A DNA stretch of 64,000 nucleotides from assembly GCA_037576195.1 (NCBI GenBank), contig CM075104.1, positions 1,804,775 to 1,868,774 on the forward strand. The letters run 5' to 3'. Of this stretch, positions 10,880-22,300 are shown piece by piece. The position numbers were made by a program, and so were the translations under genes. The notes beneath the pieces are model-generated. The model was not told the origin of the DNA. It saw nothing but the letters and a program-made list of their open reading frames with translations, and made no database searches. The stretch's first letter is position 1, and the number at the start of each line of letters is the position of its first letter. This stretch comes from Phytoseiulus persimilis (Eukaryota; Arthropoda; Arachnida; Mesostigmata; Phytoseiidae).

Positions 10880-12490
10880 CTAATCGCCAACCGTGACACA
10901 CGGAAGCTTGGCTCCATGACGTCGATTGAAATTCTTAGCTTGTTCCGACCTACTTCCATCTTCCTTGAGTGCCGAGTCTTTCTTTTCTCTCAAACGTACA
11001 GAACTCCTGATTCCGAGACGATCGTCGGCAGGCAGATACGACGGATTCCCACTCACGGCAAAACCAGGAGAGCAACCAATCGTGCTACAGAAAGAGCGAT
11101 TGTGGTGTCTTCTTGCGGCTTCCAGACAGCCTTTCCAGCCCTGACGATGTCCTGGATACATTGATATGAACATCCTCAAATCTCCAATTGGCCGTTCTGC
11201 CAAACTGTTAGATTTTTGGTTATACGGGCTGCTAACGACGATTTCTATTCTTCGTCCCGCAGCCCATTCGTGCAATCTTGTACTTTGAAACACCTCGGCA
11301 TGGTCGGAAACGATCTTCTTCGAGTGATCGAAAACCCTGTTGCTCAACAACGAAATAACCGCTTGCACATTCTGGCCTCTGGCTATAGTCGCCGCGAAAC
11401 ACGTGTTCATCCACAACGAGATGACTCCCATCGGTGCCCTGCATCCCCAGGGCATTGTTGACAACGGGTCCCGCTGTCCACGGAATCCGCAATATAGCGA
11501 CCAAGAAAGCACGGGTGTGTGTACCCGGGCCACTCTTCTTCGACAATTCTGCAAAAACGAGGAGAACCCTATGCATCGGAGGAACCTCGTTAGATCGTGA
11601 ACACAACCTATCACCTCTCGGTCTGAACTTCGCCTTGCACAGCTATCAGGTTTTGCATGACTTCACACACTCAGTCACTTCGTTTCGCAAATTTGGCCAC
11701 GTGAACCGTTTCGAAACTTTCAAGTACGTCCTCCAGATGCCATCGTGACCGCCTTGATCAGGACTGTCGTGGTATCCTTCGAGAATCTCCTTCCTCGAGC
11801 CTGGCGGCACGAAGATTTTACTCGGCTGGGTTAGTTCACCCAAACACGGAACGCGGTCCGAGTCTTGTGGCAAGCGAGACAAGGCGTCGGCATGGCCTCT
11901 GCACTACGACAAAATCCAACTCAGCCATTTTATGGATCCACCGGGCCGTTCTTCTTTGGGCTCTTTTGTGGTGAGAAGTTCCTCCAATGCACTGTGGTCT
12001 AAGTGTGCAAGTAGAACTTCTGACCTTCCAAGTAGGTTCTGAAATAATGCACTGCTTTCAAGACCGGCAACATCTCCTTCTCCGATGTTGAATAATTCCG
12101 TTCGGGCTTGCTAAACGTGTATGAATGATAACCGATTGCTTGTTCATTCCCATTGAGATTCTGAGTGAGAACTGCTCCTGTTCCCATATCAGAGGCATCG
12201 GTTGTCAGAACAAATGGTTTCTCGAAATCCGGTGAAGTCAGTATCGGGTTTTCCGTGATTTTCGTTTTCAGGAAATCAAATGCGTCCTTATGTTCTGGAC
12301 ACCATTGAAACCTCGCATCTTCGAGAAACAGCTTCGTCAATGGTCTTGGAATCTTCGCGTAGTCTTCGATAAAAGCTCGGAGATGCCCACATAGACCCAG
12401 GGATTATTGCACCTGTTTCACTGATGTAGGTTCTCTTATGTTCCGGACCTTCTCGGCGAAATCCTCGAGATCTACAAGTTCCACCCCGAG
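10880..12490 (-). pseudogene. Gypsy (Ty3-type) pol remnant: RNase H and integrase
   Basis: Going down the minus strand: RT thumb remnant (about 12490-12340, with a stop near 12400), RNase H at 12340-11999 (TTDASDMGTGAVLTQ, then the NYSTSEKEMLPVLKA block), the integrase zinc-binding segment at 11882-11646 (GHDGIWRTYLKV, CVKSCKTC), and the integrase core down to 10880 (VSDHAEVFQS, SSPYNQKSNSLAERP with the catalytic acid). The domain order is that of Ty3/Gypsy pol. Several frameshifts separate the pieces, and gag, protease, most of RT and LTRs are not recognisable. It is inactive. Confidence 0.83.
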
Positions 12491-12988
12491 CCGCACTTCG
12501 CCCAGCTACGCCCCTGAAGAACCCTCACATCCCACTGAGCCCATGATTGGAGTTATTTGAGAGAGCAGAATTCAGTTTGAGTGCGCATTCCCTTACAAAC
12601 TTTCACGGAACTCAGTCCTGGGAGGACGGACTATCTCACATAATGTGTGAGCGCGGTCCGCTCACAAGCATGTCAAGGCGGAAGGAACTTCGAGATGCCC
12701 CCACAGCCTCGATGCCCAGGGCGGACCGAAACTCCCCCGCGCTCGACGGTACGCTACCGCACGGAACCCTCTAACAGGTCTCAAAACCTGTGACGAGAAT
12801 GGGTTTCCCGGCATTATCAGGAACCCAGAACCAGTTCTGCGAAACGACGCGCTGTAACAAGTCAACGCACGGCGTTCTGTCCGGACGAACATCTCCGCTT
12901 GGGACTTCGTCGATGACTAGAGACGCAGGTGGGAAATGATTGAGAGGAAATCACTTCCGGACCGAAGCTTCATTAATCTCGCTCGGCT
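12491..12988. other. No gene recognised
   Basis: Intergenic sequence between the Gypsy remnant and the receptor. No convincing frame or repeat was seen. Confidence 0.4.
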
Positions 12989-14283
12989 TCACCGAGAATG
13001 CCGAACGCTATCGCCGATCTTCCTTGTGATTCGGTGGTCGAATTGTAAGATGGCTGCAGTGAAGGTTACACTAGTGGCCAGGAAGCTGAAATAGCATTCA
13101 ATTCCGAGGGGGAAACATCCGTTCTGCAGACTATCCCATTCCTCGCGGAAGGCGATAACGGGGAACATTCTCTTAGCGGCCCCCCTACCTTCAGCATGGG
13201 TCTGGATCCGGTTTAGAAATCTTCCTTCAACTTCCAAGCAGGTCTTCTTCAGACTTGAGCTCTTCCAGGCTAGCTGGAAGAGTCGCACCAGGTGGGAGAC
13301 TCCGAGCATCATCACGAAGACTTGATCTACTCGGCCCATGTCTTCGTTCATCACCTCACTCACGATGAAGACGGCCGCGACGAGCGGGTGCACATGATTC
13401 GTCGCCCATGTCCACGAAAATATTTTGTTAACTGTTTTGATGCGATCTCGATACTCCCATTTCCTGCTCCGAACTTTCTCTTGATCGACGTCAATATCCT
13501 CCGAGTATGAAAGCATGTGCTTCAGCGGAGTCTCGAGGTTGGCAAGAACGTCGTTCGAAACGATGAAAAACACTACAGTATTAAGTTGTAGCAGAGCGAA
13601 ATAAATTTCTTTCGACAAGGACTCCAAGCTGCCATCAGATAATATTTTGCGCATCCCTATGGAGAGAGAAGGAATGCCAAGGAGGACTTGCATTGAAATC
13701 TCACTGAGCGGTCTCCCGTTCGGATGGAGGAGTATTCCTAGTTGATGATGAAAACGAATGATTTGGGCATAAGAACAAATCGTACATCCAATGAAGAGAC
13801 AGTCCCCCACGAAGATGCAGAAGAGCGAGGAACTGCCCGTTCGAGCGTCTTGAAGTTCTTGGTGGCACCATTTCACCTCCGAATAGACGCCCAAAATATG
13901 AATGAAGAGCCAGATCACTAGCGTCGCGTATTGGATACGCAGCTTGTTCCTAGAGCTGTGATGAAGGCCGATGCTGGCGTACAAGAATCCAGTCAGCGAA
14001 CAGCTATTCGTCGAGGATGGTCGTTTTCGAGTTTTTTTGATGCTTGTCATACTCAGTCTCATCGCAAAATGACTTCTGGGGCTGTCATCAGCTGCGAAGT
14101 CGTGCGCCCTCGCCAAGTACAATCGAGGACAAACATCCTCACAGTTTGACATCATGAAATAAACGCCGATCAATGCTGATTGAAGGTTCGGCCTGTGTCG
14201 CTTCAATCGATTGATCGAATTGCGCCCCGTTGTGATTACGAGCTGTTGCAGTAGAGGCTTGGCCCGCTGGAAGCCTCTCTCTC
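12989..14283 (-). CDS. Gustatory receptor family protein
   Basis: An uninterrupted minus-strand frame runs from about 14283 to the stop at 12989-12991 (over 420 codons). It has several hydrophobic segments (LVIWLFIHILGVY, SLFCIFVGDCLFIGC, LNTVVFFIVS, PLVAAVFIVSEV, FLATSVTFTAAILQF) and an acidic/basic loop before the last helices. Insect-type gustatory receptors have seven membrane segments, inverted topology, and a C-terminal T-Y/F-x5-Q-F motif. Here TFTAAILQF near the end fits that signature. The first ATG is at 14155 (FMMSNCED), but receptor-like sequence continues open upstream to a TGA near 14284 without an ATG. Either translation starts at 14155 or a short first exon lies upstream. No internal stops. 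Ligand unknown. Confidence 0.75.
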
Positions 14284-14993
14284 AGACCCGTGCGAGGGAG
14301 CAGGAGGATTCAACGCGTACATATTAACGCTGCCTTCCTGCAATCCCTGCTGCTCCCTGAGCTTTGCTGTGCTTGGTTCGGGGACCGTGAGCGCGGCAAA
14401 GAGGCTCGCTCGACCGGGAGAAGGGCGAGGAGTATGAAGGGAGGCGGACCGTTTTGAGCGCATGAATCATTAAGAACACGAATTTTGGAGACTCTGCTGC
14501 CGATTGTACCCGCGAACGGAATCTTGGAAAATAAATTCCCTCTGTGACGAGGGAAATTCTTTTTCGCTCCATTTAAATGTAAATCGGAATCGGCCGGCGC
14601 AATATCATGGCGGATAATGTCCGCATGCGGGAATCGTCACGGAAATTATTGTTGGCCTCACATCCATCGAGCAAAACTGGAGTCGAGCAGCCGGGAGCTG
14701 TGGCGCCAATAGCGTAGCGACACTCGAGGATGCCTGGGGCGGTACCTCCATCTGATGCCCCTCGTGGCGAGAATTTCCTCGAAGTGCGGAACAGAGATTG
14801 ACACTGTGCTGGGGCGATTCGACGAGTGGCAAAATGGAAACATGTCGCGTTTGGATACGTGAGGAGTGCCCTCGCAGAAACAAAAACTCAAGGTACTGAA
14901 CATAATTGCTCGAAAGGATCACGATACGCACTGTTCCCCCGGTAATCGTCACAGACGTTCTGTGACGAGGATTTCTCACTCCGGACTTCGATG
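14284..14993. other. No gene recognised
   Basis: Short frames only. It might contain the first exon and promoter of the receptor, but nothing is distinctive. Confidence 0.4.
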
Positions 14994-15360
14994 GCTTCCC
15001 AATTCGACCAAATCAACAACGTATACTCAGACAGAGCCTCGGAGCGCATAGCGATATGGCTGCTGAACCGCGCTTGTGGAACCGTTTCCGTGATAATTCG
15101 TGAAGGGCTGAGCGAAATGCATGAGCATTCGGAAAAATGTTGGGCTTATGATCTGCACCAGGCTTTTCGAATATTGGCTCACGCCCCAGCGGTTGGCCTT
15201 TGTTGAGGCACAAAGCCGAGTTGATTGAATCATGTGTACGTTTCGTGAATGCTCTCTGAATCCATAGCTATCGGCGGGTTGAATTCAGTCTGGAAACCAG
15301 TGGATCGTTGTTCAGAGGGATATACTGTCGCGGACGCCGCTGCCGAGTCAATAAACTAAT

Positions 15361-16424
15361 TGGTGCGTGCAGGAGTTCTGAGCGCTAAACTTTGAGACCT
15401 CATAACTCCTTTTCCAGAGGTCGCAGATGATGGAGCGCTCAAAGTACGCGGAATTTGGTCAGCTTCCAGATGTCGTCGATTTCGTTCTGATCCATGAAAC
15501 GGCCTGCCAACACCGACGGTGTCGCTGAGAGGGTCGAAAATCGGAGTATCGCGATTTTCCTATTCCGGCGAAACAAAGATTATGACCCCCTGCTTTCAAA
15601 AAAGAATGGGCGATCTGGCCGCTGCCAAGCGGAGATATCTGCCACAGAAGTTTCGATTTTCAGCCCTCTCGATCTCTGCTGAGTGAATAGGTAAAATATC
15701 GGCCTCCTCCAAAAAGGCTCCATCTCCCACAAAGAAAGAGCCAGTTTCAGATACTGCATAGCACATCTAATTGCCGGGTTCAAGGTTTCGAAAACATGTC
15801 ATACGATCCGGTTTCAGGCTTTCAATGAGTTTCCAGGGAAAATCGTGCTGGTGGCAGCCATGGGGCGACTGCAAGCGAAACTGAAGATTGTGATTCCAGC
15901 TCGCAATTTGAAGCTATGGGTGGAGCGCCGAAAATTGGTTCAGATGACATGTTTTTGAAGCTTTGAGCCCGGCCATAAGATGCGCCATGCGGCATCTCAA
16001 ATTGGCTGGTCTTCGGGTGGGGAGGAAGCATTTTTTGAGAGAGCCCATATTTTTTCTATTCACTCATTATCTATCGAGAGGGCTAAAAATGGAAACTTCC
16101 GAGGCCGATATCTCCGCTTGGCAGCAACCGAATCGCTCATTTTTTTTAAACAGCTTGATTCACGACGAACTTCATGATTCCTGAGAGAAAGCGCGGGTCA
16201 AAACTTTAGTTTTGCCGGAATCGGAAAATCGCGATTTTCCGATTTTCGACTCTTTCAGTGGAGCCGTCGCTGTTGGCAGGCCGATTGTTGAATCAGATCA
16301 AATTGACAGCCTCTGGGAGCTGACTGAATTCCGCATATTTTGAGTTTTCATAATCTTTCTGCCACTCCCGGGAGCGGAGTGATGAGCTGTCAAAGTTTAG
16401 GGCTCAGAACTTTCGCACGCACCC
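15361..16424. mobile_element. Foldback element, right-arm copy
   Basis: Inverted copy of 3645-4709, with the same GGTGCGTGCA...GCACGCACC ends and internal GAAAATCG palindromes. There are only scattered substitutions relative to the left copy. Confidence 0.8.
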
Positions 16425-16432
16425 ATCATGTA

Positions 16433-17311
16433 CAGGGTGGCTTTTTTTAGTCGGGAATTTTCGAGCCCGATCTTGTTTTGGCCATAACTTTTCCAAAAAT
16501 CAAACAGTGATCGATAGAGGATTTCGAGGCGGTCATTTTGATACCAAATTCAGGAGGATCCGGTAAAATCCCGGTCAGAAGATGGTTTTGAAAATGACCC
16601 TTCCTTTTTTTTTCGAGGTCTTCCTAAAAGTTATCGTAAAAACGTCAATATTTATCGGATCGGACTCGTGCGGGTCGCATCCGACGCGCAAAAGGAAGCC
16701 GGTCATTCGCCAGAAAACCGAATGAAGTTATCTCGTTTCTCCGAAAAATGGCAACCGATCGTATCGAGAATTCCTTTGGTGTCGAGGGTGATTTTGGCAC
16801 CCGAGGGCGGAATCCTGAGCATGGGTGATTTCCGGTGAAAATCAAAAATCATCGGACCGACCTCGCAGCTCAATGTTCGCATGATTCACCCATTTCTGAG
16901 TAATTTTCACCGGGGATTCTGTCTCGTTGAGGAGTTACGAGAAGAAATGCGGGGAAAAGCGAGGAAAACGAAATTAGCCAATGGGCAAGGCCTTGAAAAA
17001 GGGGTTGATACGATCGCTTGCCATTCTTCGGGGAAATGAGATAACTTCGCTCAGTTTTCGGGCGAATGACGGGCTTCCTTTTGCGCGTCGCATGCTACCC
17101 CCACGAGTCCGATCCGAAAAATATTGACGTTTTTACGATAACTTTTAGGAAGACCTCGAAAAAAAAGGAAGGGTCAATTCTGTATCAAAATGACCGCCTC
17201 GATATCTCCTATCGATCACTGTTTGATTTTTGGAAAAGTTCCAAAAATTGACGAAGTTATGGCCAAAACAAGATCGGGCTCGAAAATTCCCGACTAAAAA
17301 AAGCCACCCTG
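16433..17311. mobile_element. TIR MITE (CAGGGTGG ends) inserted at TA
   Basis: The 879-bp element starts CAGGGTGGC and ends with its inverse GCCACCCTG. The terminal ~110 bases at each end (AGTCGGGAATTTTCGAGCCC and beyond) are near-perfect inverted repeats. It is flanked by TA on both sides (16431-16432 and 17312-17313). The left arm has the uninterrupted site with a single TA (3637-3638). It has no transposase, so it is non-autonomous. TA duplication fits the Tc1/mariner/pogo group. The termini resemble those of the palindromic MITE at 49218-50262. Confidence 0.9.
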
Positions 17312-18224
17312 TATATAACGTGTGTCTGCTCATAAGATAACGATTCTGTCCGAGCCGACTCGTATACTTCACGCTATGTCATTCTTTGGGGCCGAGAAGA
17401 AGGACTCATTGATTGGCACAGTCGATACTGGATCTGAACGAGAGAATACGGAAGCTGGAGGTGAGCTTTAAGACGAGCCCATCCTCACTCGATACACGGC
17501 GATCTCAGAGAAGCTGGCTGAGACACGGTCGCATGTCCAGCGTCGCAGGATGCACCTGCACCTCCAGCGTCAGTTCTCTTCAACCTACAGAGTCTCCTTG
17601 GCACATTTACGCACACCTCGGAGGCTGAGTTCACCTTTGATACCTGGTTTTATCGCATCAAGCCGACTCTGGAGTCGTCCATCACAGACGAGCGTCTGCG
17701 AGTTCAGATTCTGTTGAAGTTTCTCGCCGAGAACGGATACCGTCGTCTCCGCTACTGAATTCCACCAGAACTTCTCGAGCTTCCTGAGCTTTTGAAGACC
17801 ACATTTGGTTCTTCTCAGTGGACATCCTTTTCCGGAGTCCGGAATCCGCCGCGGACCGACCGGTCTGGAATCTGAATTTTCGGACCAGCTGGTCCGATGA
17901 ATCAATTCCTGAGCTGGCCAGCTCGATAAATCACTTTTCTTAGTCTGATGGTCCGGAAAGTGATTTCCCGTAGGGAGAGACACTGCTGTGGGATTCCTCA
18001 CCGCTTCAGCCCTGATTCTGCTGAACCGAACATCCTCCCCTGAAACATTCAGCACCGCATTGCCGATCGGATCGAGTCGGACAGCCAAGTCCGGAAAATC
18101 ATCCACCCCAGACCGATGATTTATCGGATTGACGGGTCCGATGAATGACCAGGCCGATCATTCATCGGACCAGTCAGTCTGATAAATCATTTGCCCGGGT
18201 CCTATGGTCCGGAAAGTGATTTTC
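17312..18224. other. Right-arm linker, no recognised gene
   Basis: Inverted counterpart of 2726-3637, including the GGTCCGATGAATGA hairpin near 18150. A 173-codon minus frame at 17585-18106 is open but has no domain, and in the left arm the equivalent is interrupted. Confidence 0.5.
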
Positions 18225-18799
18225 CGCAGGGGTGATTCCGGGACCAATCTGACCATACTTCTCCAATTCTGGAGGGGTGATCCTGGGACCAATCTGAGCA
18301 TTCTGTTCCGAGCCTGGAGGGGTGATTCTGGGATCAATCTGACCAGACTTCTCCGAACCTAGAGGGGGGATTCTGGGACAAATCTGGCCATATTTCTCCC
18401 AACCTGGAAGGGTGATTCCGGGTTAATCTGACCATGCTTCCCTGAAACTGGAGGGGCGATTTCAGGGTCAATATGATCATACTTTTCCGAACCTGGATGG
18501 GTTATTCCGGGACCAATCTGACCAAACTTTTTCAAACCTGGAGGAGCGATTCTGGGACCAATCTGACCATACTTCCCCGAGTCTGGAGGGCTGATTCCGG
18601 GACCAATCTGACCATACTTCTCCCAACCTGGGAGGGTGATTCCGGGTTAATCTGACTATACTTCTCTGAAACTGGAGGGGCGATTTCAGGGCCAATATGA
18701 CCAAACTTTTCCGAACCTGGATGGGTCATTCCGAGACCAATCTGACCATACTTCTCCAATTCTGGAGGGGTGATTCTGGGACCAATCTGACCATACGTC
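18225..18799 (-). repeat. 45-bp minisatellite array (right arm)
   Basis: Inverted counterpart of 2015-2725 with about 13 units. It lacks three units present on the left, consistent with slippage or unequal exchange after the arms formed. Confidence 0.92.
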
Positions 18800-18969
18800 T
18801 GTTGAGCTGACGTAGCAAAAACTGCTCATGATCAGTCTTCGTTATCCAGATAGTATATATATATAGGTGTGGAAATAAATATACTTCATTTCGTCCCACC
18901 ACTAGTCCACGTGTGCTTCGTCTCTCACCCTGTCTAGCCAGTTACCATCTGGGATAGGGTAACTCATCA
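18800..18969 (+). mobile_element. Copia-type 5' LTR (right arm)
   Basis: Begins TGTTGA, ends TCATCA, has a TATA run and AATAAA, and is followed by the initiator-tRNA primer site GTTATGGGCCCAG. It is the inverted counterpart of 1847-2014, two bases longer. Confidence 0.75.
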
Positions 18970-19087
18970 AGTTATGGGCCCAGGACACCCAAAAGGGGAA
19001 GAAGGTGATTACCAAGAAGTAGTTTTCGAGGACGCTTCCGGAGACGCTCACGTGAGGAGAGCGGGGGACATGTAACAGGTCGAGATC

Positions 19088-19831
19088 GTGGCGTCGTCTG
19101 GCGCAGGAGACGTACAGAACGTTGCTGTGTCAAGTTCGTTCGAGAAATTGAAGGGAGCATGCAACTACCTCGACTGGAATTTCGCCATGGAGGCGCATTT
19201 GTTCAATTGCGATCTGTGGGACTTCGTTGACGGCACAAGGACAAACGAGCGTCACGAAAAGAGGGCGGAAGGAGCCATCGTGTCAGGTATCATGAGCAAT
19301 CTGTTCTCATCAATACGGGACAAGAAGACCGGAAAGGAAATCTGGGATGAACTTGAAAAAATGTATCAGCCGAGGGGTCTTTATAGAGATGTAGCTTTGC
19401 TAGATGAACTAGACCACTTGGCTAGACAATGGCCTAAACTGTCAGAAAAAGCCGACCAAGCAATCCAGAAACTAAACGCGAAAGCACTTTGGAGCTTTGA
19501 CCGATTCGAAGTCTCCAAAATACTCCGGAAAGCTACAGCAGTCCCGCAGCTCACATACTGCAATGCAGTGATTACCATGCCAAAAAGACTGAGAAACCAC
19601 ATAAAAGTCAGGCAGAGAGACGCGGGAAGATGGGCTCTTGGCATACCGCACTCCACTATAGCGAAGGAGTTCATTGAGGGAGAACTCGGATGGAGCTCCT
19701 TCGATGCCAGAGAAACCATAAGCAAAGTGATGTTTCTCGAGAGGATAAAACAAATGGATCCACATAGAACTCGCCAAAACCAAAATCCAATAGTCAACGA
19801 AAGGCTGGGACTGTGGGATCGAGAGCTATGA
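19088..19831 (+). pseudogene. Chimeric Copia gag / non-LTR frame, right-arm copy
   Basis: A 247-codon frame, homologous and inverted to 985-1764. The Gag half (KLKGACNYLDWNFAMEAH onward) passes in frame into the non-LTR half (SEKADQAIQKLNAK onward) as in the other arm. A TAA near 19073 separates it from the upstream ATG-containing context that is still open in the left copy. The two copies differ at about ten residues. Confidence 0.75.
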
Positions 19832-19904
19832 ATTATCGCCATATCGACAACTTTCCCGGGACTCTTCAAATATGAACCAAAATCAAGCATTCCAACCAAT
19901 TTTG

Positions 19905-20814
19905 TGCTCAAGCCCGGAATGATCACTCTGCTTACTGCTTCGTTCACCGCGAGAGCCTCTTGCGCACAAAGCTCGAAGGTCGCCTTGATGTCAGCGGCCG
20001 GAAAGAGGGGTAGGGAAGCGAAAGCTAGGAACTTTTCGAGCTCCTGGCCTGGGCGCCGAATTTCCCGTGAGAGACCGACTTCAAGTGAGCTTGCGTGCTT
20101 CACCATGCACTGAGCACAGTGAAAGAGGCATCCGTATACACGGGCACCAACGAACTCGTCGTGCACCGCTGCCTTCATCGCTCCATCCCAATCTCCCATA
20201 TACCGGAGGATGCTAAGTGCTGGCTGCAGAATCTTGAGACGCTGGAACACCTCTGAGTAGGCTTCTGTCGAGCGGTTCATCATCAGGGCGCATGCGACCA
20301 TTCTTACCTTCAAATGTAATCGAAGTTACTGGGCAGCGCTCTTTGGCAGTGGGCTTCAAGAACTTCTCAGGCTGGAAGAAGACAGAAACGGTGGACAGAG
20401 AAACGAAACTGTGCTTACATGGTCACCATGCCAGTTGCCATGTATGGTGGAGAGCTGATAACATAGGCTTCTGGGCACTACTTTATAGGTGGCGTCCGCA
20501 TGAAGCATATATAGCGATGAATGGCATAGAAGATCGAGTTGGCGTCTCGTCGTCAGGACGACGCTGTCGTGCCTTGAACATCTTAAACTTATGATGCGTT
20601 CTCCGTCCATTGTTGTCGTGTATCCCCGAATCTCGCTGGAAATCAGTGCCTCGTGAAGATCTTGCAAACTGGTCACATTACGAGACCTGACAGCCGCTGA
20701 TTGGCGGCGAGCGGTCCGGTTGTGCTCCACAGGTACAATCTCAGTGGCTGCCTCCATCGGGAGTCTAGAAGCGGAGAACAGAGGAGACTTAGCACATTGT
20801 GTCGGGTCAAACAA
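19905..20814 (-). pseudogene. MULE transposase fragment, right arm
   Basis: Minus-strand counterpart of 1-912. The first block (HADATYKVVP, CYQLSTIHG) is within 20814-20356. The second block (MVACALMMNRSTEAY, MGDWDGAM, GCLFHCAQC) is within the minus frame ending at 19381 and fades near 19905. This copy retains the ~69 bases lost on the left, so the N-terminal coding sequence is longer (start near 20814). The C-terminal catalytic region is absent, as on the left. Confidence 0.78.
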
Positions 20815-20881
20815 TCATGGATAAATTTCTATTCTTCCCAGATGAGCTTGAACTAATTTTCTCGTTCCGCGAGGATAGCGT

Positions 20882-21490
20882 CCATGGGTGACAAAGAGGA
20901 GTTTACTTTGAGTGCCCGCAACCAGTCACCTCTGGCCGTCCGAACGCTACGTCCGTATCCGTTGGCTTCAGGGAAATGGTTGCGTCGGCCGTTGACGTAT
21001 GCTATCTGTCTATCGTTCCGGATCTTGCCCCTAACTGGGCACTTGACGTCCCTCCTGCAACCGGTTACTCTGGTTTGAATCTCATTCAGGCCGAGAGCTC
21101 GCGAACTTTCCTTTCGATACGTGATCGTGTGCTATATCAAATAATCCATCAAATTCCACATGATGGACCAAGCTGGACGGGGATCAGTACTCACGTGAAC
21201 AGCTCTTTGCACTTCACGTATTGTTCCCTCCCGTAGGCCGTTTCTTTATCTCGGTAGAAAAAAAAGTCAGAGACGCCCTCTGCGTCTCCCACTCTGTAGG
21301 AACCCCCAGTATCACACCAAACTTTCTTGCCAAATTGAATGGCATCGCAAGAACTCAGGTATTCCCCTGCTCGCTCCATTTTCAAACGGATGGGACTCCG
21401 TTCCAACAGGAACATTCCACCGACGAGTCCCGCTAACCGCCAAAACTGCGCCGCGCATCCCGCTCCCAATTGGACACACGGCAGCCGTGA
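20882..21490 (-). pseudogene. Probable FLYWCH-type N-terminal exons of the MULE
   Basis: Minus strand. The exon from about 21490 to 21196 ends at a strong donor (TTCAC followed by GTGAGTAC) and encodes FFFYRDKETAYGREQYVKCK. A second stretch, about 21047-20882, encodes KCPVRGKIRNDRQIAY then GRRNHFPEAN. Together they resemble the aromatic-x-Cys ... Cys ... His pattern of FLYWCH zinc fingers, which commonly precede MULE transposase domains. The position directly upstream of the MULE supports this. The intron acceptor is not fixed, and the last His of the finger is uncertain. Confidence 0.45.
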
Positions 21491-22134
21491 GCTCAGAGAT
21501 TCTACGGGGGCTTCTTTTATAACTTTCCTTTATCGGATTCCATTTGTGCTCGGCTGATGGACGATCGGTGCATTTGCGATTCCCTCCTGATAATTTTTTC
21601 TTCCGAATGTGACCGAATTTCTCACTTTATGGCCTTCTGACATCGTGTAGAACATTACTCGTAACACCACTATGATGACATCAGATAGCTCCATGTCAAT
21701 GCGGGGAATTGCAGAAATTCCAGACCATCTGAAAATTATGAACTATCTCTGTACCGGAATACTCTCAATTATATCTTGCCGCCGACGGACCCGAGATAGC
21801 ACCGCAGGCCTATCTAGCTTGAGCTCATCATCCTCAATGAGAGTCACCCATTTATCTTGAGTGAATCGACTTCGTTCTGATAATCGCCTTTTCATTGGAA
21901 ATGAGATGGAGCTTCAATTCCTCTCATGGCAGGTTGCTGATGTATGCTGAGTATTCATCGCCCTCGGGAGCGTTTTTTCTCGAATCTCTTATCTCCTTGA
22001 TCTGGATACAGACGCAAGCTATGAAGATATCACAGCCGCGCTAGAACAGGACAGGAACATGTGTGAATGCATATGAAAAATGCACAAGTGCCTCGGCACA
22101 CTCGCGTCAGCTTGGACTCGAACCAAATTGCTAC
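21491..22134. other. No gene recognised
   Basis: A minus-strand segment near 21850-21790 (encoding LIEDDELKLDRPAVLS) is flanked by possible splice signals and may be an isolated exon. Its family is not recognised. Confidence 0.3.
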
Positions 22135-22300
22135 CCGCTCGAGGATTGTTTCCGCTCAAATCCGGCGTCCGCCAAAATCGGCTCGTCGCTCAAATTGGAC
22201 CTCCGCTCAAATCAAGCTGTTGCTCGAATTCAACTCCCGCTGAGATTCGACTCTCGCTCAAATGCGGCCTCTGCTCAAATCTGCTTCCGCTAAATTCACT
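22135..22300 (+). repeat. Degenerate CGCTCAAATC tandem repeat
   Basis: About eight imperfect copies of a CCGCTCAAATC-based unit, spaced roughly 17-25 bases. An isolated copy (CTTCCGCTAAATTTACTG) occurs near 24346. Confidence 0.6.

Larger units (their letters stand above)
14994..20885 (-). repeat. Right arm of the large inverted repeat
   Basis: This is the inverted partner of 1-5073, separated from it by about 9.9 kb of single-copy spacer. It is longer because of a MITE insertion at 16433-17311. It may extend past 20885, since the homologous left flank lies outside the window. Substitutions between arms include a stop (TAA) near 19073 upstream of the Copia gag frame that the left arm does not have. 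The arms have therefore diverged slightly since duplication and are not an exact assembly echo. Confidence 0.88.

Noticed and set aside
14997..15233. Small conserved-looking frames present in both arms (e.g. 4856-5056 and 15013-15213)
   Set aside because: Conservation is explained by recent inverted duplication, and there is no domain or start context.
1..20885. A giant Maverick/Polinton-type transposon, because of long inverted ends
   Set aside because: No polymerase B, integrase, packaging ATPase or capsid genes in the spacer, and the arms themselves are composites of other elements.
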